Shown here one piece after another: positions 10,039 to 18,840 of a stretch of 64,000 bases of DNA. Made by a program: the position numbers and the translations under genes. The notes beneath the pieces are model-generated. The model had not been told where the DNA came from and ran no database searches. It saw nothing but the letters and a program-made list of their open reading frames with translations. This DNA is from Ectothiorhodospira mobilis (GTDB lineage Bacteria; Pseudomonadota; Gammaproteobacteria; Ectothiorhodospirales; Ectothiorhodospiraceae), in NCBI RefSeq assembly GCF_016584115.1, contig NZ_NRSK01000002.1:62001-126000 (forward strand), written 5' to 3'. Numbering within the stretch: position 1 is the first letter of the stretch; each line of letters starts with the position of its first letter.

Positions 10039-11190
10039 TCAATCGTCCTGCGCATCCGGTCTACCGGGGCAATCCCCGTTCTTGCTGCATTCCTCCGGAA
10101 AACGGTCCCGGATGGCCAGGATCTCCGGTACCAGGCTGAAAAACAGTTCCGTCAGCCGCGGATCGAAGTGGCTTCCGGCCCCGTCCCGGATCAGATCCAG
10201 GGCGTCCTCCACCGGCCAGGCGGGTTTGTAGGGCCGTTGGGAAGTCAGGGCGTCGAAGACATCGGCCAGGGCGCAGATGCGCCCCACCATGGGGATGTCC
10301 TCCCCGGCCAGGCCGTTGGGATAGCCGCTGCCGTCCCAGCGCTCGTGATGGGTCAGGGCGATCTCCCGGGCCATGTGCAAAAGGTCGGAATCGTCGCCGC
10401 TGAGGATATCCACGCCGATGGTGGTGTGGGTCTTCATGGTCTCCCACTCCTCGGCGGTGAGCCGGCCCGGCTTGAGCAGGATGCAGTCGGGGATGCCGAT
10501 CTTGCCCACATCGTGCATGGGGCTGGCGTGCAGCAGGCGCTCGCAGGTGCCCCGGCTCCAGCCCAGGTGGCGGGCCAGCAGCACGGCGATGTGGCTCATG
10601 CGCAGGATATGACAACCGGTCTCGTTGTCCCGGTATTCCGCCGCCCGGCCCAGACGCTGCACCACCTGCAGACGGGTGCGGCGGATCTCCTCGGTGCGCT
10701 CGTGCACCAGCTGCTCCAGCATGTCCTTTTGTCCGTGGGTCATGCGGTGGGCCAGTTGCACATCCAGCATATTGCGCACCCGGGCCAGCACCTCGGCCCG
10801 GTCGAAGGGCTTGCCGATGAAGTCCCGGGCGCCGCCGTTGAGGGCCCGCAGCATGTAGTCCCGGCTGTGCTGGGCGGTGAGCACCAGGATGGGGGGTACC
10901 AGGGGATCGTCCAGGGCCGCGAACTGCTCCATCACCTCGAAGCCGCTCATGTGGGGCATCTTGATGTCCAGCAGGATCAGGTCCGTGGGGGCCTTGCGGT
11001 AGGCGGCCATCACCTCCCGCGGATCCTGGATCAGGACCAGGTTGTGATACCCCTCGGTGCGCAGCAGGCGATCCATGAGGATCAGGTTGGCGCGTTCGTC
11101 GTCCACCACCAGGATGCGGGCGGACTTGCCCTCGGGGTCATAGGGGGGGGCGGGGGTGTCGTCGCGTGGTTTCAATGCGTCTTCTTGCAT
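10039..11190 (-). CDS. response regulator with HD-GYP c-di-GMP phosphodiesterase domain (RpfG type)
   Basis: 383 residues. A receiver domain (about 24-142; phospho-acceptor Asp in LILLDIKMP) is joined by a short coiled linker to an HD-GYP domain (about 175-360). The metal-binding HD is intact in MHDVGKIGIPD, and the signature GSGYPNGLAGEDIP is present, so hydrolysis of c-di-GMP is expected. It is the last gene of the long signalling block, 24 bases after the LOV hybrid kinase gene, which makes that kinase its likely phosphodonor by position. The C-terminal tail is short and rich in Asp and Cys. Confidence 0.92.
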   Translation of the reverse strand: MQEDALKPRDDTPAPPYDPEGKSARILVVDDERANLILMDRLLRTEGYHNLVLIQDPREVMAAYRKAPTDLILLDIKMPHMSGFEVMEQFAALDDPLVPPILVLTAQHSRDYMLRALNGGARDFIGKPFDRAEVLARVRNMLDVQLAHRMTHGQKDMLEQLVHERTEEIRRTRLQVVQRLGRAAEYRDNETGCHILRMSHIAVLLARHLGWSRGTCERLLHASPMHDVGKIGIPDCILLKPGRLTAEEWETMKTHTTIGVDILSGDDSDLLHMAREIALTHHERWDGSGYPNGLAGEDIPMVGRICALADVFDALTSQRPYKPAWPVEDALDLIRDGAGSHFDPRLTELFFSLVPEILAIRDRFPEECSKNGDCPGRPDAQDD

Positions 11191-11214
11191 CTCGGATGGC
11201 TCCGTTTCGCCGCC

Positions 11215-13689
11215 TCACGCCGGTCTTGGGGTGCGCTGCAAGAGATCCTCCAGGGTCTCCAGCAGGGTGGTCAGATGCAGCGGCTTGGTCAGGTAGGCAT
11301 CGAACCCGGCACGCATCCCGCGGTCCCGGTCCTCCTCCCCGGCATGGGCCGTGAGGGCCACCACGGGGATGTCCCCGGTACGGGGGTCGCGCCGCAGTTC
11401 AGACAGCACCTGATAGCCGTCCATGCCCGGCAGGCGGATATCCAGGAGGATGACCTGGGGACGATGCTGCCGTGCCAGTTCCAGTCCTGCCCTGGCCTCC
11501 CGGGCGCTGAACACCTGCATGGACTGGCCCGAAAGCAGGCGTTCCAGGAGCCTGAGATTGGAGGGGTTGTCCTCGATCTGAAGGACGCGGGAGACCTTCG
11601 CGCCCCCCCCGGGGGCGGAGGAGGACTCATGGGCCGAGTCCTCTTCCGGAGGGGAATGACCGGGATCCGCCATGGGGATCTCCACCCAGAACAGGCTGCC
11701 CTCGCCCACGCGGCTGGAGACCCCCATGCGCCCGCCCATGGCCTCCGCCAGACGCCGGCTGATGGCCAGTCCGATGCCGGTCCCCTCCTCTTCCTTCCCC
11801 TCCCCGTCGCTGGCGGCGGTGATGCGGGTAAAGGGCTGGAAGAGTTCCTCCAGACGATCCTCCGGGATCCCCGGCCCGGTATCGGCCACACCGATACGCA
11901 CCCCGCCGGGGAGACGGTCGGAGAGCCCCAGGTCCAGATACACCCGGCCCCCGCTGCGGTTGTACTTGATGGCGTTGGAGAGCAGGTTGATGAGGATCTG
12001 CTTGAGGCGGATGCGGTCCGCCTGGACGGCCACATCCCCCAGGCTGCCGGTCTCCAGTGCCAGGCCCTTGCGGCTGGCCAGGGGCTCCACCATGGCGATG
12101 CATTCACTCACCAGCTCGCGCAGATCCACCGGCGCCAGGGAGAGCTCCATGCGGCCCGACTCCACCCGGGCCAGGTCCAGGACCTCGTTGATGAGATCCA
12201 GCAGGTGCTTGCCGCCGCGCAGGATCTCCTGGACGCTCTCCCGTTGCGCCTCGTTCAGGTCCGATTCCAGCTCCAGCAGTTGCGCAAAGCCCAGCACCGC
12301 GTTCATCGGGGTGCGCAGTTCATGGCTCATGCGGGAGAGGAACTCGGACTTGGCCTGATTGGCCCGTTCCGCCTCCTGTTTCGCCTCCCGCAGGGCCCGC
12401 TGGGTCTCGAAATGCTCGGTGACGTCCTGCTGGATGCCCACATAGTGGGTGATGGTGCCGGCATCGTTGCGCACCGGGGCGATGCTGAATTCGTTCCAGA
12501 ACATACCCCCGTCCTTGCGGTAGTTGCGCAGCAGCACCCGGGTGGGCCGTTCCTCGGCCAGGGCGCGACGGATCGCGTGCACCCCCTCCTGGTCGTTGTC
12601 CTCCCGCTGCAGGAAGCGGCAGTTATGGCCGAGGACCTCCTGGGGGGCATAGCCTGTCATCTCGCAGAAGGCGGGATTGACGTACACCAGGGGCATGTCG
12701 GGACGGGTGGCATCGGCGATGGAGATGCCGTCGACGATGGCCTCCATGGCCCGGGTCTGCCAGCGCAGGCGCTCCTCCAGCCCCTGGCGCAGGGCCACGC
12801 CCAGGGACCGCCCGCCCTCGGCACAGCGCCGGGCCCGGCGCAGGGCCAGGCGCACCTGTCGCAGCAGCTGCATCGGCGTCACCGGAGGCGGGAGCATCTC
12901 ATCGGGCCCGTCGAGGGTCCCGGCGGCCCGCTCCAGTTGCACGGCATTGGCACCGGCCAGCAGGTACTGGCGGTGGGCCTGATGCTCATCCGACTGCCAG
13001 AGTCGGATCAGATCCACCGGGTCCACATCCAGGTGGGTGCCGTCCAGTACCACCACCTCGGCGGGGAAGTTCTGCATCTGTTCCGCGGCGTTGCCCGGGG
13101 TATCCGCCATCTGCACCGCCAACCCCGTCCCGGTCAGGGCCTTCCGCCAGGGGGCAAGGGCATCGGCATCCTGGCCCAGCAGGAGGACATGCCCCGTGCG
13201 CGGCAGGGCCTGGTGGAGGACAGCCCGCAGGTTGCGCAGCAGATGGCCGGCGCGCACCGGCAGACCGAGACAGCGGCTCACCCCCAGTTGCATGAGCTCC
13301 AGGCGCTGATCCAGGGCGCGGCGGCGCGACAGCACCAGCAGCGGCAGGGAGGTGGGGCGGCTTTGCATCACCGCCTCCAGGAAGGTCCGCTCTGCCGGGG
13401 CATCCGGCAGGGCCGAGGTGTCCACCACCAGGGCCTGGAGGCGATCCAGGTCCGAGGCATTCCAATGGCCGGGATCCCCTTCGTTCAGGCAGTGGAGCTG
13501 GCATCCCACGGCCGCGAGCAGGTGCTGCACGGCTTCGGGATTCCCGGGCGGGAGGCGCTCGGTGAGGGACGGGGAGCGTCCGCCATCCTCCGGGCAGGGC
13601 GGGGTCTGCCCCGCGCCCGCCGCACAGAACCCCACGCGATAGCCGGAGAGGACTTTCCCCGTCCAGTTGTTCGGGTCTTCTACGTGCAT
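11215..13689 (-). CDS. LOV-domain hybrid histidine kinase
   Basis: 824 residues, no membrane segment. The N-terminal 290 residues contain receiver-like alpha/beta segments lacking a full acidic pocket. A PAS domain (about 311-425) carries the LOV signature GHNCRFLQ with C357 as the putative flavin-adduct cysteine, plus KDGGMFWNE and the conserved glutamine in THYVGIQQDVTE. Then come a HisKA domain (H456 in SHELRTPMN), a HATPase (N-box NLLSNAIKYN, DTGPGIP, GTGIGLAISR) and a C-terminal receiver (about 690-815, Asp in ILLDIRLPG). It is expected to be a soluble blue-light sensor kinase. The start overlaps the end of the upstream phosphatase gene by 10 bases. LOV function is inferred from motif. 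Confidence 0.88.
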   Translation of the reverse strand: MHVEDPNNWTGKVLSGYRVGFCAAGAGQTPPCPEDGGRSPSLTERLPPGNPEAVQHLLAAVGCQLHCLNEGDPGHWNASDLDRLQALVVDTSALPDAPAERTFLEAVMQSRPTSLPLLVLSRRRALDQRLELMQLGVSRCLGLPVRAGHLLRNLRAVLHQALPRTGHVLLLGQDADALAPWRKALTGTGLAVQMADTPGNAAEQMQNFPAEVVVLDGTHLDVDPVDLIRLWQSDEHQAHRQYLLAGANAVQLERAAGTLDGPDEMLPPPVTPMQLLRQVRLALRRARRCAEGGRSLGVALRQGLEERLRWQTRAMEAIVDGISIADATRPDMPLVYVNPAFCEMTGYAPQEVLGHNCRFLQREDNDQEGVHAIRRALAEERPTRVLLRNYRKDGGMFWNEFSIAPVRNDAGTITHYVGIQQDVTEHFETQRALREAKQEAERANQAKSEFLSRMSHELRTPMNAVLGFAQLLELESDLNEAQRESVQEILRGGKHLLDLINEVLDLARVESGRMELSLAPVDLRELVSECIAMVEPLASRKGLALETGSLGDVAVQADRIRLKQILINLLSNAIKYNRSGGRVYLDLGLSDRLPGGVRIGVADTGPGIPEDRLEELFQPFTRITAASDGEGKEEEGTGIGLAISRRLAEAMGGRMGVSSRVGEGSLFWVEIPMADPGHSPPEEDSAHESSSAPGGGAKVSRVLQIEDNPSNLRLLERLLSGQSMQVFSAREARAGLELARQHRPQVILLDIRLPGMDGYQVLSELRRDPRTGDIPVVALTAHAGEEDRDRGMRAGFDAYLTKPLHLTTLLETLEDLLQRTPRPA

Positions 13690-15434
13690 CGATAGACCAC
13701 CTCGACCCGGGAACCCCCGGCATCGAACGCCACCGACTCACACAGGCTGCGCACCAGGGCGATGCCCCGTCCCCAGGGCCGTGCAGGATCCTGGGTCACG
13801 GGCTGCCAGTTTTCGGCATCGAACCCGTCCCCGGTGTCGCTGATGCGGATGCGGATCGCCCCGGCACCGTCCCCGGGTTCGTACGCGATGCGGATCTCCA
13901 CCCGGCCCCGGGGTCCCGCCTCCAGGCGTTCCGCGCGGCGCTGGTAGTAGGTGGCGAACCCCTCCGGATGGGCCTTCATGGGGGAGTGCAACCTCAGGAT
14001 ACCGTGCTCCAGGGCATTGGAGTAGAGCTCGTTGACGATGGTCTCCAGGGCCCCGGCGCAATCCTCCAGCCCCTCCAGAAGGCCCAGCCCCCGCAGCACG
14101 GAGCCCACCGAGGGCAGATCCCCCAGGCGTTCGTCCTCCAGCACCAGGCTCCAGGTCCATCCCCCGCGGGGGGTGTGCGTCCCCTCCTGCGGGTCGGTGG
14201 GACGGGGCTGGAACAGGGCCCCGTCCAGGGGGACCTCCACCACAGCCACGTCATCCTCCGGTTCGGCCCCGTCGCAGTGCCGGTCCAGGGCCTCGCACAG
14301 GGTGGGCAGCACGGCCCGGTTCCAGTCCCACCCCGTAAGCACCCCGTTAAAGCCGGCGTCCTGGAACTGCACCCCCTCGTCATTGCGCGCCTCCAGCAGG
14401 CCGTCGCTCATGAGCAGAAGGTGATCCCCCTCGTGGATGGGGATACGCCGCGGGCATTCCCGCGCGGGCAGGGCCGGCAGGATCCCCAGCGGCAGGGCAT
14501 GGGAGGAGAGTTCCCGCAGCCCCTCCCGGGTACGCAGCCAGGCGCTGGGCATGCCGCCGTTCCACCAGCGCAGTTCCCCGCCTCCGCCCGGCAGGGTGAT
14601 GAGGCAGGCGGCCATGAAACGGTCCGCCGGCAGCATCTCATGGAGCTTGCGGTTGAGCTCCTCCAGCACCTGTTCGTCATCCAGCCCCTTGCGGGTCATG
14701 GTGCGGAAGGCATCGGAGACCGGCAGGGCGCCGATGGCCGCGGCGAGGCCGTGGCCGGTGAAGTCCCCCAGGAGGATGCGCAGGCCGCCGTCCGGCAGGT
14801 GCTGGGTCAGCAACAGGTCGCCGTTGAAGGTGGCGGCGGAGCGCTGCACGATCTGCAGCCGTTCCGTGGCCACGTTGCGCTGGTTCACCGCGCGGCTGAA
14901 GATGCGCTCGGCCAGGGTCTGCTCCTGGCGATCCTTCTCCAGGAGCTGGGCCAGGGCCCGGTTCTTGGCGGCGATGGTGCGCTGCAGGTCCCGCACCCGT
15001 TCCATGGCCACGATGCGGGCCTTGAGGATGCTGAAGTTGAAGGGTTTGGTGAGGAAGTCATCGCCCCCGGATTCGGTGCAGCGCACCAGGGACTGCTCGT
15101 CGTGCAGTGCCGTGAGGAAGATCACGGGCACGAAGTCCATGCCTGCCAGGGCCTTGATGCGGCGCGTCGCCTCGAAGCCGTCCATCTGCGGCATCATGAT
15201 GTCCATGAAGACGATGTCCGGCCGGTGCGCCTGGAATTGCGCGATGGCCTGCTCCCCGCCCGAGGCCTCCATGACCTCGTCGAAGCCCTCCTTCTTCAGC
15301 ATGCGGGCCAGCAGCCGCCGGTTGGTGGGTTCGTCGTCCACCACCAGGGCAATCCCCCTGGAGGTATGGGGGGAAGATACGGCGCTCCCTGCCGCCTCGG
15401 TCCGGATCTCGGGGGATGGGGGCGAGAGCGTCAT
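13680..15434 (-). CDS. REC-PP2C-HATPase partner-switch regulator (HsbR-like)
   Basis: 584 residues from the ATG at 15434. An upstream ATG in the same frame lies inside the STAS gene and is unlikely. Domains are a receiver (about 27-145, Asp in IVFMDIMMP), a helical linker, a SpoIIE/PP2C phosphatase (about 190-395; GDFTGHGLAAA and LMSDGLLEARND metal motifs) and a C-terminal RsbW-like kinase ATPase (about 430-580; NELYSNALEHG, DTGDGFD, GRGIALV). Carrying both kinase and phosphatase for a STAS partner, it matches the architecture of Pseudomonas HsbR. The STAS gene ends ten bases upstream. Input presumably comes through the receiver, possibly from the downstream LOV kinase. Confidence 0.88.
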   Translation of the reverse strand: MTLSPPSPEIRTEAAGSAVSSPHTSRGIALVVDDEPTNRRLLARMLKKEGFDEVMEASGGEQAIAQFQAHRPDIVFMDIMMPQMDGFEATRRIKALAGMDFVPVIFLTALHDEQSLVRCTESGGDDFLTKPFNFSILKARIVAMERVRDLQRTIAAKNRALAQLLEKDRQEQTLAERIFSRAVNQRNVATERLQIVQRSAATFNGDLLLTQHLPDGGLRILLGDFTGHGLAAAIGALPVSDAFRTMTRKGLDDEQVLEELNRKLHEMLPADRFMAACLITLPGGGGELRWWNGGMPSAWLRTREGLRELSSHALPLGILPALPARECPRRIPIHEGDHLLLMSDGLLEARNDEGVQFQDAGFNGVLTGWDWNRAVLPTLCEALDRHCDGAEPEDDVAVVEVPLDGALFQPRPTDPQEGTHTPRGGWTWSLVLEDERLGDLPSVGSVLRGLGLLEGLEDCAGALETIVNELYSNALEHGILRLHSPMKAHPEGFATYYQRRAERLEAGPRGRVEIRIAYEPGDGAGAIRIRISDTGDGFDAENWQPVTQDPARPWGRGIALVRSLCESVAFDAGGSRVEVVYRCT

Positions 15435-15444
15435 GCGTGGGGCA

Positions 15445-15750
15445 TCACTCCAGGGTGAAGAGGCGGTCGAAATGGGCGATCTGGAGCACCCGCTGCACAT
15501 CCGCGCTGCAGCCGCGGATGGTCACCCGCGCCGAGTCCCCGCCGGCGTGTTCCCGCAGCAGAAGGAGCATCCCCAGGGCCGAGCTGTCCAGATAGGTGGC
15601 CTCGCTCAGGTCCACCACATAGCGCCGGGTGTTGGCGGGGATGTCCCGGTAGGCGTCCCGGAACTGCTTGTGCTGGGCGAAATCAAAGCGCCCGCCGACG
15701 GTAATGGTGACCAGGTTGGATTGCTCGTCCACTTGGGTCTGGATGCTCAT
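15445..15750 (-). CDS. STAS-domain anti-sigma factor antagonist (HsbA-like)
   Basis: 101 residues, a single STAS domain. The conserved phosphorylation segment YLDSSALGML places S56 and S57 at the site phosphorylated in SpoIIAA/HsbA-type proteins. A GGAG ribosome-binding site lies eight bases before the ATG at 15750. The next gene encodes a matching PP2C phosphatase and kinase in one chain, so phosphorylation of this protein should be set by that neighbour. In Pseudomonas the equivalent protein chooses between an anti-sigma factor (FlgM) and a diguanylate cyclase; neither of those genes is visible nearby, so the target here is unknown. Confidence 0.88.
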   Translation of the reverse strand: MSIQTQVDEQSNLVTITVGGRFDFAQHKQFRDAYRDIPANTRRYVVDLSEATYLDSSALGMLLLLREHAGGDSARVTIRGCSADVQRVLQIAHFDRLFTLE

Positions 15751-15799
15751 GATGTGACTCCGTGCTCACTCTTGGGGGATCATCTCAGATTTCGGGGCC

Positions 15800-15821
15800 G
15801 GGCGGCAAAATTTTGCCGCCC
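15800..15821. repeat. 22-bp perfect palindrome between cheB and the STAS gene
   Basis: GGGCGGCAAAA followed directly by its complement TTTTGCCGCCC, with no unpaired centre. In RNA this would fold as a strong hairpin with an A/U-rich tip. It lies between the cheB stop side (15834) and the STAS start (15750). No T-tract follows on the minus strand. It may act as an attenuator, processing or stabilising stem separating the chemotaxis genes from the partner-switch genes. Confidence 0.6.
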
Positions 15822-15833
15822 CCGGGAAGGGAC

Positions 15834-16886
15834 TCAGCGGGTGGCCTTCAGCAGGGCCTCGGCGATGCGTGGCAGGGGCAGGACCTGGGTGACGGCTCCA
15901 CGCTTCACCGCCTCCCCGGGCATGCCCCAGACCACGCTGGTGGCCTCGTCCTGGGCCACCGTGAACACGCCCATGGCGTGCAACTCCTCCAGCCCGAGGA
16001 CGCCGTCGGCCCCCATGCCGGTGAGCAGGGCGGCGCAGGCATTGGTCCCGGCGGCCTGGGCCACGGAGCGGAAGAGCACGTCCACGCTGGGGCGGTGGCG
16101 GTTCACCGCCTCCCCGTCGCTGAGCCGGCAGATGTAGCGGGCCCCGTCCCGGGCCACCAGCAGATGACGGTTGCCCGGGGCCACGTAGGCGCAGCCCGCC
16201 ATGAGCCGCTCACCGTCCTCCGCCTCCTTCACCCGGATACCCGCCAGGCGGTCCATGCGCGCCGCCCAGGCCCCGCTGAAGCCCGGCGGGATATGCTGGG
16301 CCACCACCACCGCAGGGCAGTCCGCCGGCAGGGCCACGAGGACATCCTTGACCGCCTCGGTGCCGCCGGTGGAGGCGCCGATGGCGATGAGGCGGTCGGT
16401 GGTGCGCAGGCGCACGGCCTGCCGCCGGGGCAGGACCGCGTCCACGGAGTGTTTCGGTGGCGGCTGTCGGCGGGCGTGGATGTTCACCGCGGCCGCCGTG
16501 CGGATCTTTTCCACCAGTTCGTCGCGATAGCCCTCCAGCCCACGGGCCATATCCAGGGCGGGCTTGGTGACAAAATCCACGGCCCCCAGTTCCAGGGCCT
16601 GGAGGGTCACCTCGGCCCCCCGTGCGGTGAGGGAGGATACCATGACCACCGGCATGGGGCGCAGACGCATGAGGTTGCGCAGGAAGGTGAGCCCATCCAT
16701 GCGCGGCATCTCCACGTCCAGGGTGAGCATATCCGGATTCAGGGCCTTGATGCGCTCCCGGGCCACGTAGGGATCCTGGGCCGTGCCCACCACCTCGATC
16801 CCGGGGGCCGTGCCCAGGATCTCCTTGAGCACCTTGCGCACCAGGGCGGAGTCGTCCACCACCAGGACGCGCACCGGTCTATCCAC
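15834..16886 (-). CDS. cheB: chemotaxis protein-glutamate methylesterase CheB
   Basis: 350 residues. An N-terminal receiver (about 5-125; [10 protein letters not shown], Asp in [12 protein letters not shown] loop) controls a C-terminal methylesterase. The catalytic serine lies in [11 protein letters not shown], the histidine in [11 protein letters not shown] and the aspartate in GMGADGV. It demethylates and deamidates receptor glutamates in adaptation. The start is GTG at 16886 with GGGGA upstream. It follows the short receptor gene in the same operon. The length matches E. coli CheB (349). Confidence 0.96.
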   Translation of the reverse strand: MDRPVRVLVVDDSALVRKVLKEILGTAPGIEVVGTAQDPYVARERIKALNPDMLTLDVEMPRMDGLTFLRNLMRLRPMPVVMVSSLTARGAEVTLQALELGAVDFVTKPALDMARGLEGYRDELVEKIRTAAAVNIHARRQPPPKHSVDAVLPRRQAVRLRTTDRLIAIGASTGGTEAVKDVLVALPADCPAVVVAQHIPPGFSGAWAARMDRLAGIRVKEAEDGERLMAGCAYVAPGNRHLLVARDGARYICRLSDGEAVNRHRPSVDVLFRSVAQAAGTNACAALLTGMGADGVLGLEELHAMGVFTVAQDEATSVVWGMPGEAVKRGAVTQVLPLPRIAEALLKATR

Positions 16887-16937
16887 GTGCCGTCCCCCGG
16901 AAATGAAGGATGAATGCCGGGATCAAGGGCCGCATCC

Positions 16938-18143
16938 TCAAAAGAGCTCGATCTCGCCGCCACCCATGGAGGTCTGCTGCACCGGCTTGTGGGCGGCCTG
17001 GCGCAATTCCTCCCTCAGGGACTCCAGCCGGGCCCGGGCCTGTTCCACCTGGTTCCGGGAACGGCCCGGTTCCACCAGGGGCAACTGGCGCAGCTCGGCG
17101 ACGAAGCGTTCCATGAAGTCGATGCGCATCTGTGCCCGTTCCAGCACCTGACGGGTGATGTCCTCGAACTGCAGCAGGCGCACGGCGGCATTCACGCTGT
17201 CCTGCACCTGCTGCGCCTGCTGGCTCATCTCGTCCAGTCCCCGGGAGATGCGCTGATTCAGCTGCTGCACCTGGTTCATCATCTCGTCCATGCTCCCCTT
17301 GGCGCTGATGGAGGTATTCATGTCCTGGGAGGCCATGCGGCCCACCACGTCCCGGGTATGGCCGAAGAGCTGGCTGGCCTTCTCCACATGCTCGCGGATC
17401 TGCTCGTTGAAACGGTCGGAATCCCGCGAGAGCTTGCGCACCTCCTGGGCCACCACGGCAAAGCCGCGGCCCGCCTCCCCGGCCCGGGCCGCCTCGATGG
17501 CGGCGTTCAGGGCCAGCAGATTGGTCTGACCGGCGATGTGCTTGGCGCTGTCCAGGAGCTCGAAGATCTGTCCCATGAGGGTGGCCAGGTCGTCCACCTG
17601 GTGGGCCACCTCCACGGAGTGCTTGCCCATGTCGATGAGCATCTGCACGTTCTCTCCCAGGACCTTCTCGTTCTCCTGGATAAAGGCATCCATGTCGATA
17701 CCCTGGCCTTCGTCATTCTCGTCCCCGGCCATGCCGTGGAAGAGCTGCACCGCCAGATCGCGCTGATTGCGGGAGGAATCGTTCAGGCTATGGAAGCTGC
17801 TTTGCAGGTCGTTCGCGGCGTTGTGCACCAGATCCTTGGCCTGCCCCACCAGGTCCCGCAGTTCCGAGGTCTCCGGGGCGATGAGGGCGTCGATCTCCAC
17901 CACCAGGTCCCAGAGTTCCCGGTCGGAGCCCTCCCGCTGGGCAGCTCCGGCATCCGTGGTGGTGGCCTCAGGGGTCTCCCGGGACAGGGGGCGCAGCCCC
18001 AGGGAGACGGGCCAGGCCAGGGCCGCCAGCAGCACGCCGACCCAGCCGGGCAGCAGCCCTACGAGGGTCAGCACCAGCACGACGACACCCGCAGCGGCCG
18101 CCGGCCAGTGGTGGCTCAGGATCTCGTTGGTCGTCCCGTGCAT
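16938..18143 (-). CDS. methyl-accepting chemotaxis protein without periplasmic sensor domain
   Basis: 401 residues from the ATG at 18143, which has GGAGAG six bases upstream. Two close hydrophobic segments (about 12-28 and 32-48) form a membrane hairpin with no periplasmic domain. The rest is long helices carrying the receptor signalling tip around [30 protein letters not shown] (written here as [16 protein letters not shown] then [10 protein letters not shown]). There is no HAMP or PAS domain. The protein ends GGGEIELF, nearly the same tail as CheD (SGEVELFG), which is encoded immediately upstream. It may be a cytoplasm-facing or membrane-state sensor, or an accessory receptor. No ligand can be proposed. 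Confidence 0.85.
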   Translation of the reverse strand: MHGTTNEILSHHWPAAAAGVVVLVLTLVGLLPGWVGVLLAALAWPVSLGLRPLSRETPEATTTDAGAAQREGSDRELWDLVVEIDALIAPETSELRDLVGQAKDLVHNAANDLQSSFHSLNDSSRNQRDLAVQLFHGMAGDENDEGQGIDMDAFIQENEKVLGENVQMLIDMGKHSVEVAHQVDDLATLMGQIFELLDSAKHIAGQTNLLALNAAIEAARAGEAGRGFAVVAQEVRKLSRDSDRFNEQIREHVEKASQLFGHTRDVVGRMASQDMNTSISAKGSMDEMMNQVQQLNQRISRGLDEMSQQAQQVQDSVNAAVRLLQFEDITRQVLERAQMRIDFMERFVAELRQLPLVEPGRSRNQVEQARARLESLREELRQAAHKPVQQTSMGGGEIELF

Positions 18144-18221
18144 GTCCCTCTCCTCGTTGCATCGATCGTGCGGATCCACGGTTCCCCCATCCCCGATCTG
18201 CGCTGGTGATGGCCGCGGCCT

Positions 18222-18830
18222 CTAGCCGAAAAGCTCCACCTCGCCGGATACAGGGGCCTGACGCAGCTTGCGGCTGTAGCTCATCTCCCGGGCGATGATG
18301 GTGTCGTTGTGCAGGGTGCGCAGCTTCTTCACCAGCACCCGTCCGGTGGCGGGAAAGAAATAGACCTTGCGGGGGTGGTTCCCCAGCAGGTCCTTGGCCG
18401 CCACGGGGATCCCCTCCATGCGCAGATAATCCAGGATGAAGTGGGCATTGCGTTCCCCCACCACGTTGGTCTTGAAGCCCGGCAGTACATTGCCCCCGCC
18501 GAAGACCTTGGCCTCCAGATCGGCACGCCGGGCCCCCAGCTTGAGCAACTGGTTGATGAGGATCTCCATGGCGTAGTCCCCATAACGCATGGAGCTGCCC
18601 ACGCGCCGGTCTTCCTCCCGCTTGTCGTCCGGGAGCATGAAGTGGTTGATCCCGCCGATCCCCCGCACCCGGTCGCGCACACAGGCGCCGATGCAGGATC
18701 CCAGCACCGTCACCATGAGCAGGTCCCGGTTGGAAACGTAGTATTCCCCCGGAAGGATCTTGACCGCGTCCATCTCGAAGTGGCGGTCATAGTACAGGTT
18801 CGGGGCCAATACCTCCTCGAAGGCCGTCAT
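18222..18830 (-). CDS. cheD: chemoreceptor glutamine deamidase CheD
   Basis: 202 residues from the ATG at 18830 (GAGGA upstream), eleven bases after the cheR stop. The family core VTVLGSCIGACVRD holds the catalytic cysteine, and GGINHFMLP the histidine; KVFGGGNVL and the N-G-E-R-N-A-like GERNAHFILDYL segment follow. CheD deamidates receptor glutamines, and in some bacteria interacts with CheC phosphatases; no cheC or cheZ is present in the window. The C-terminus SGEVELFG resembles the tail of the neighbouring short receptor. Confidence 0.94.
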   Translation of the reverse strand: MTAFEEVLAPNLYYDRHFEMDAVKILPGEYYVSNRDLLMVTVLGSCIGACVRDRVRGIGGINHFMLPDDKREEDRRVGSSMRYGDYAMEILINQLLKLGARRADLEAKVFGGGNVLPGFKTNVVGERNAHFILDYLRMEGIPVAAKDLLGNHPRKVYFFPATGRVLVKKLRTLHNDTIIAREMSYSRKLRQAPVSGEVELFG

Positions 18831-18840
18831 CCGGGCATCC

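Noticed and set aside
8605-13695. Very long open frame on the plus strand opposite hom, the HD-GYP gene and the LOV kinase gene
   Set aside because: It is antisense to well-conserved genes, and its translation is His/Gly/Gln/Asp-rich low-complexity sequence typical of a reverse-strand shadow in high-GC DNA.
15435-15500. Longer N-terminus of the REC-PP2C protein starting inside the STAS gene
   Set aside because: The added residues are not domain-like and the STAS coding sequence is well conserved there; the ATG at 15434 fits the operon spacing.
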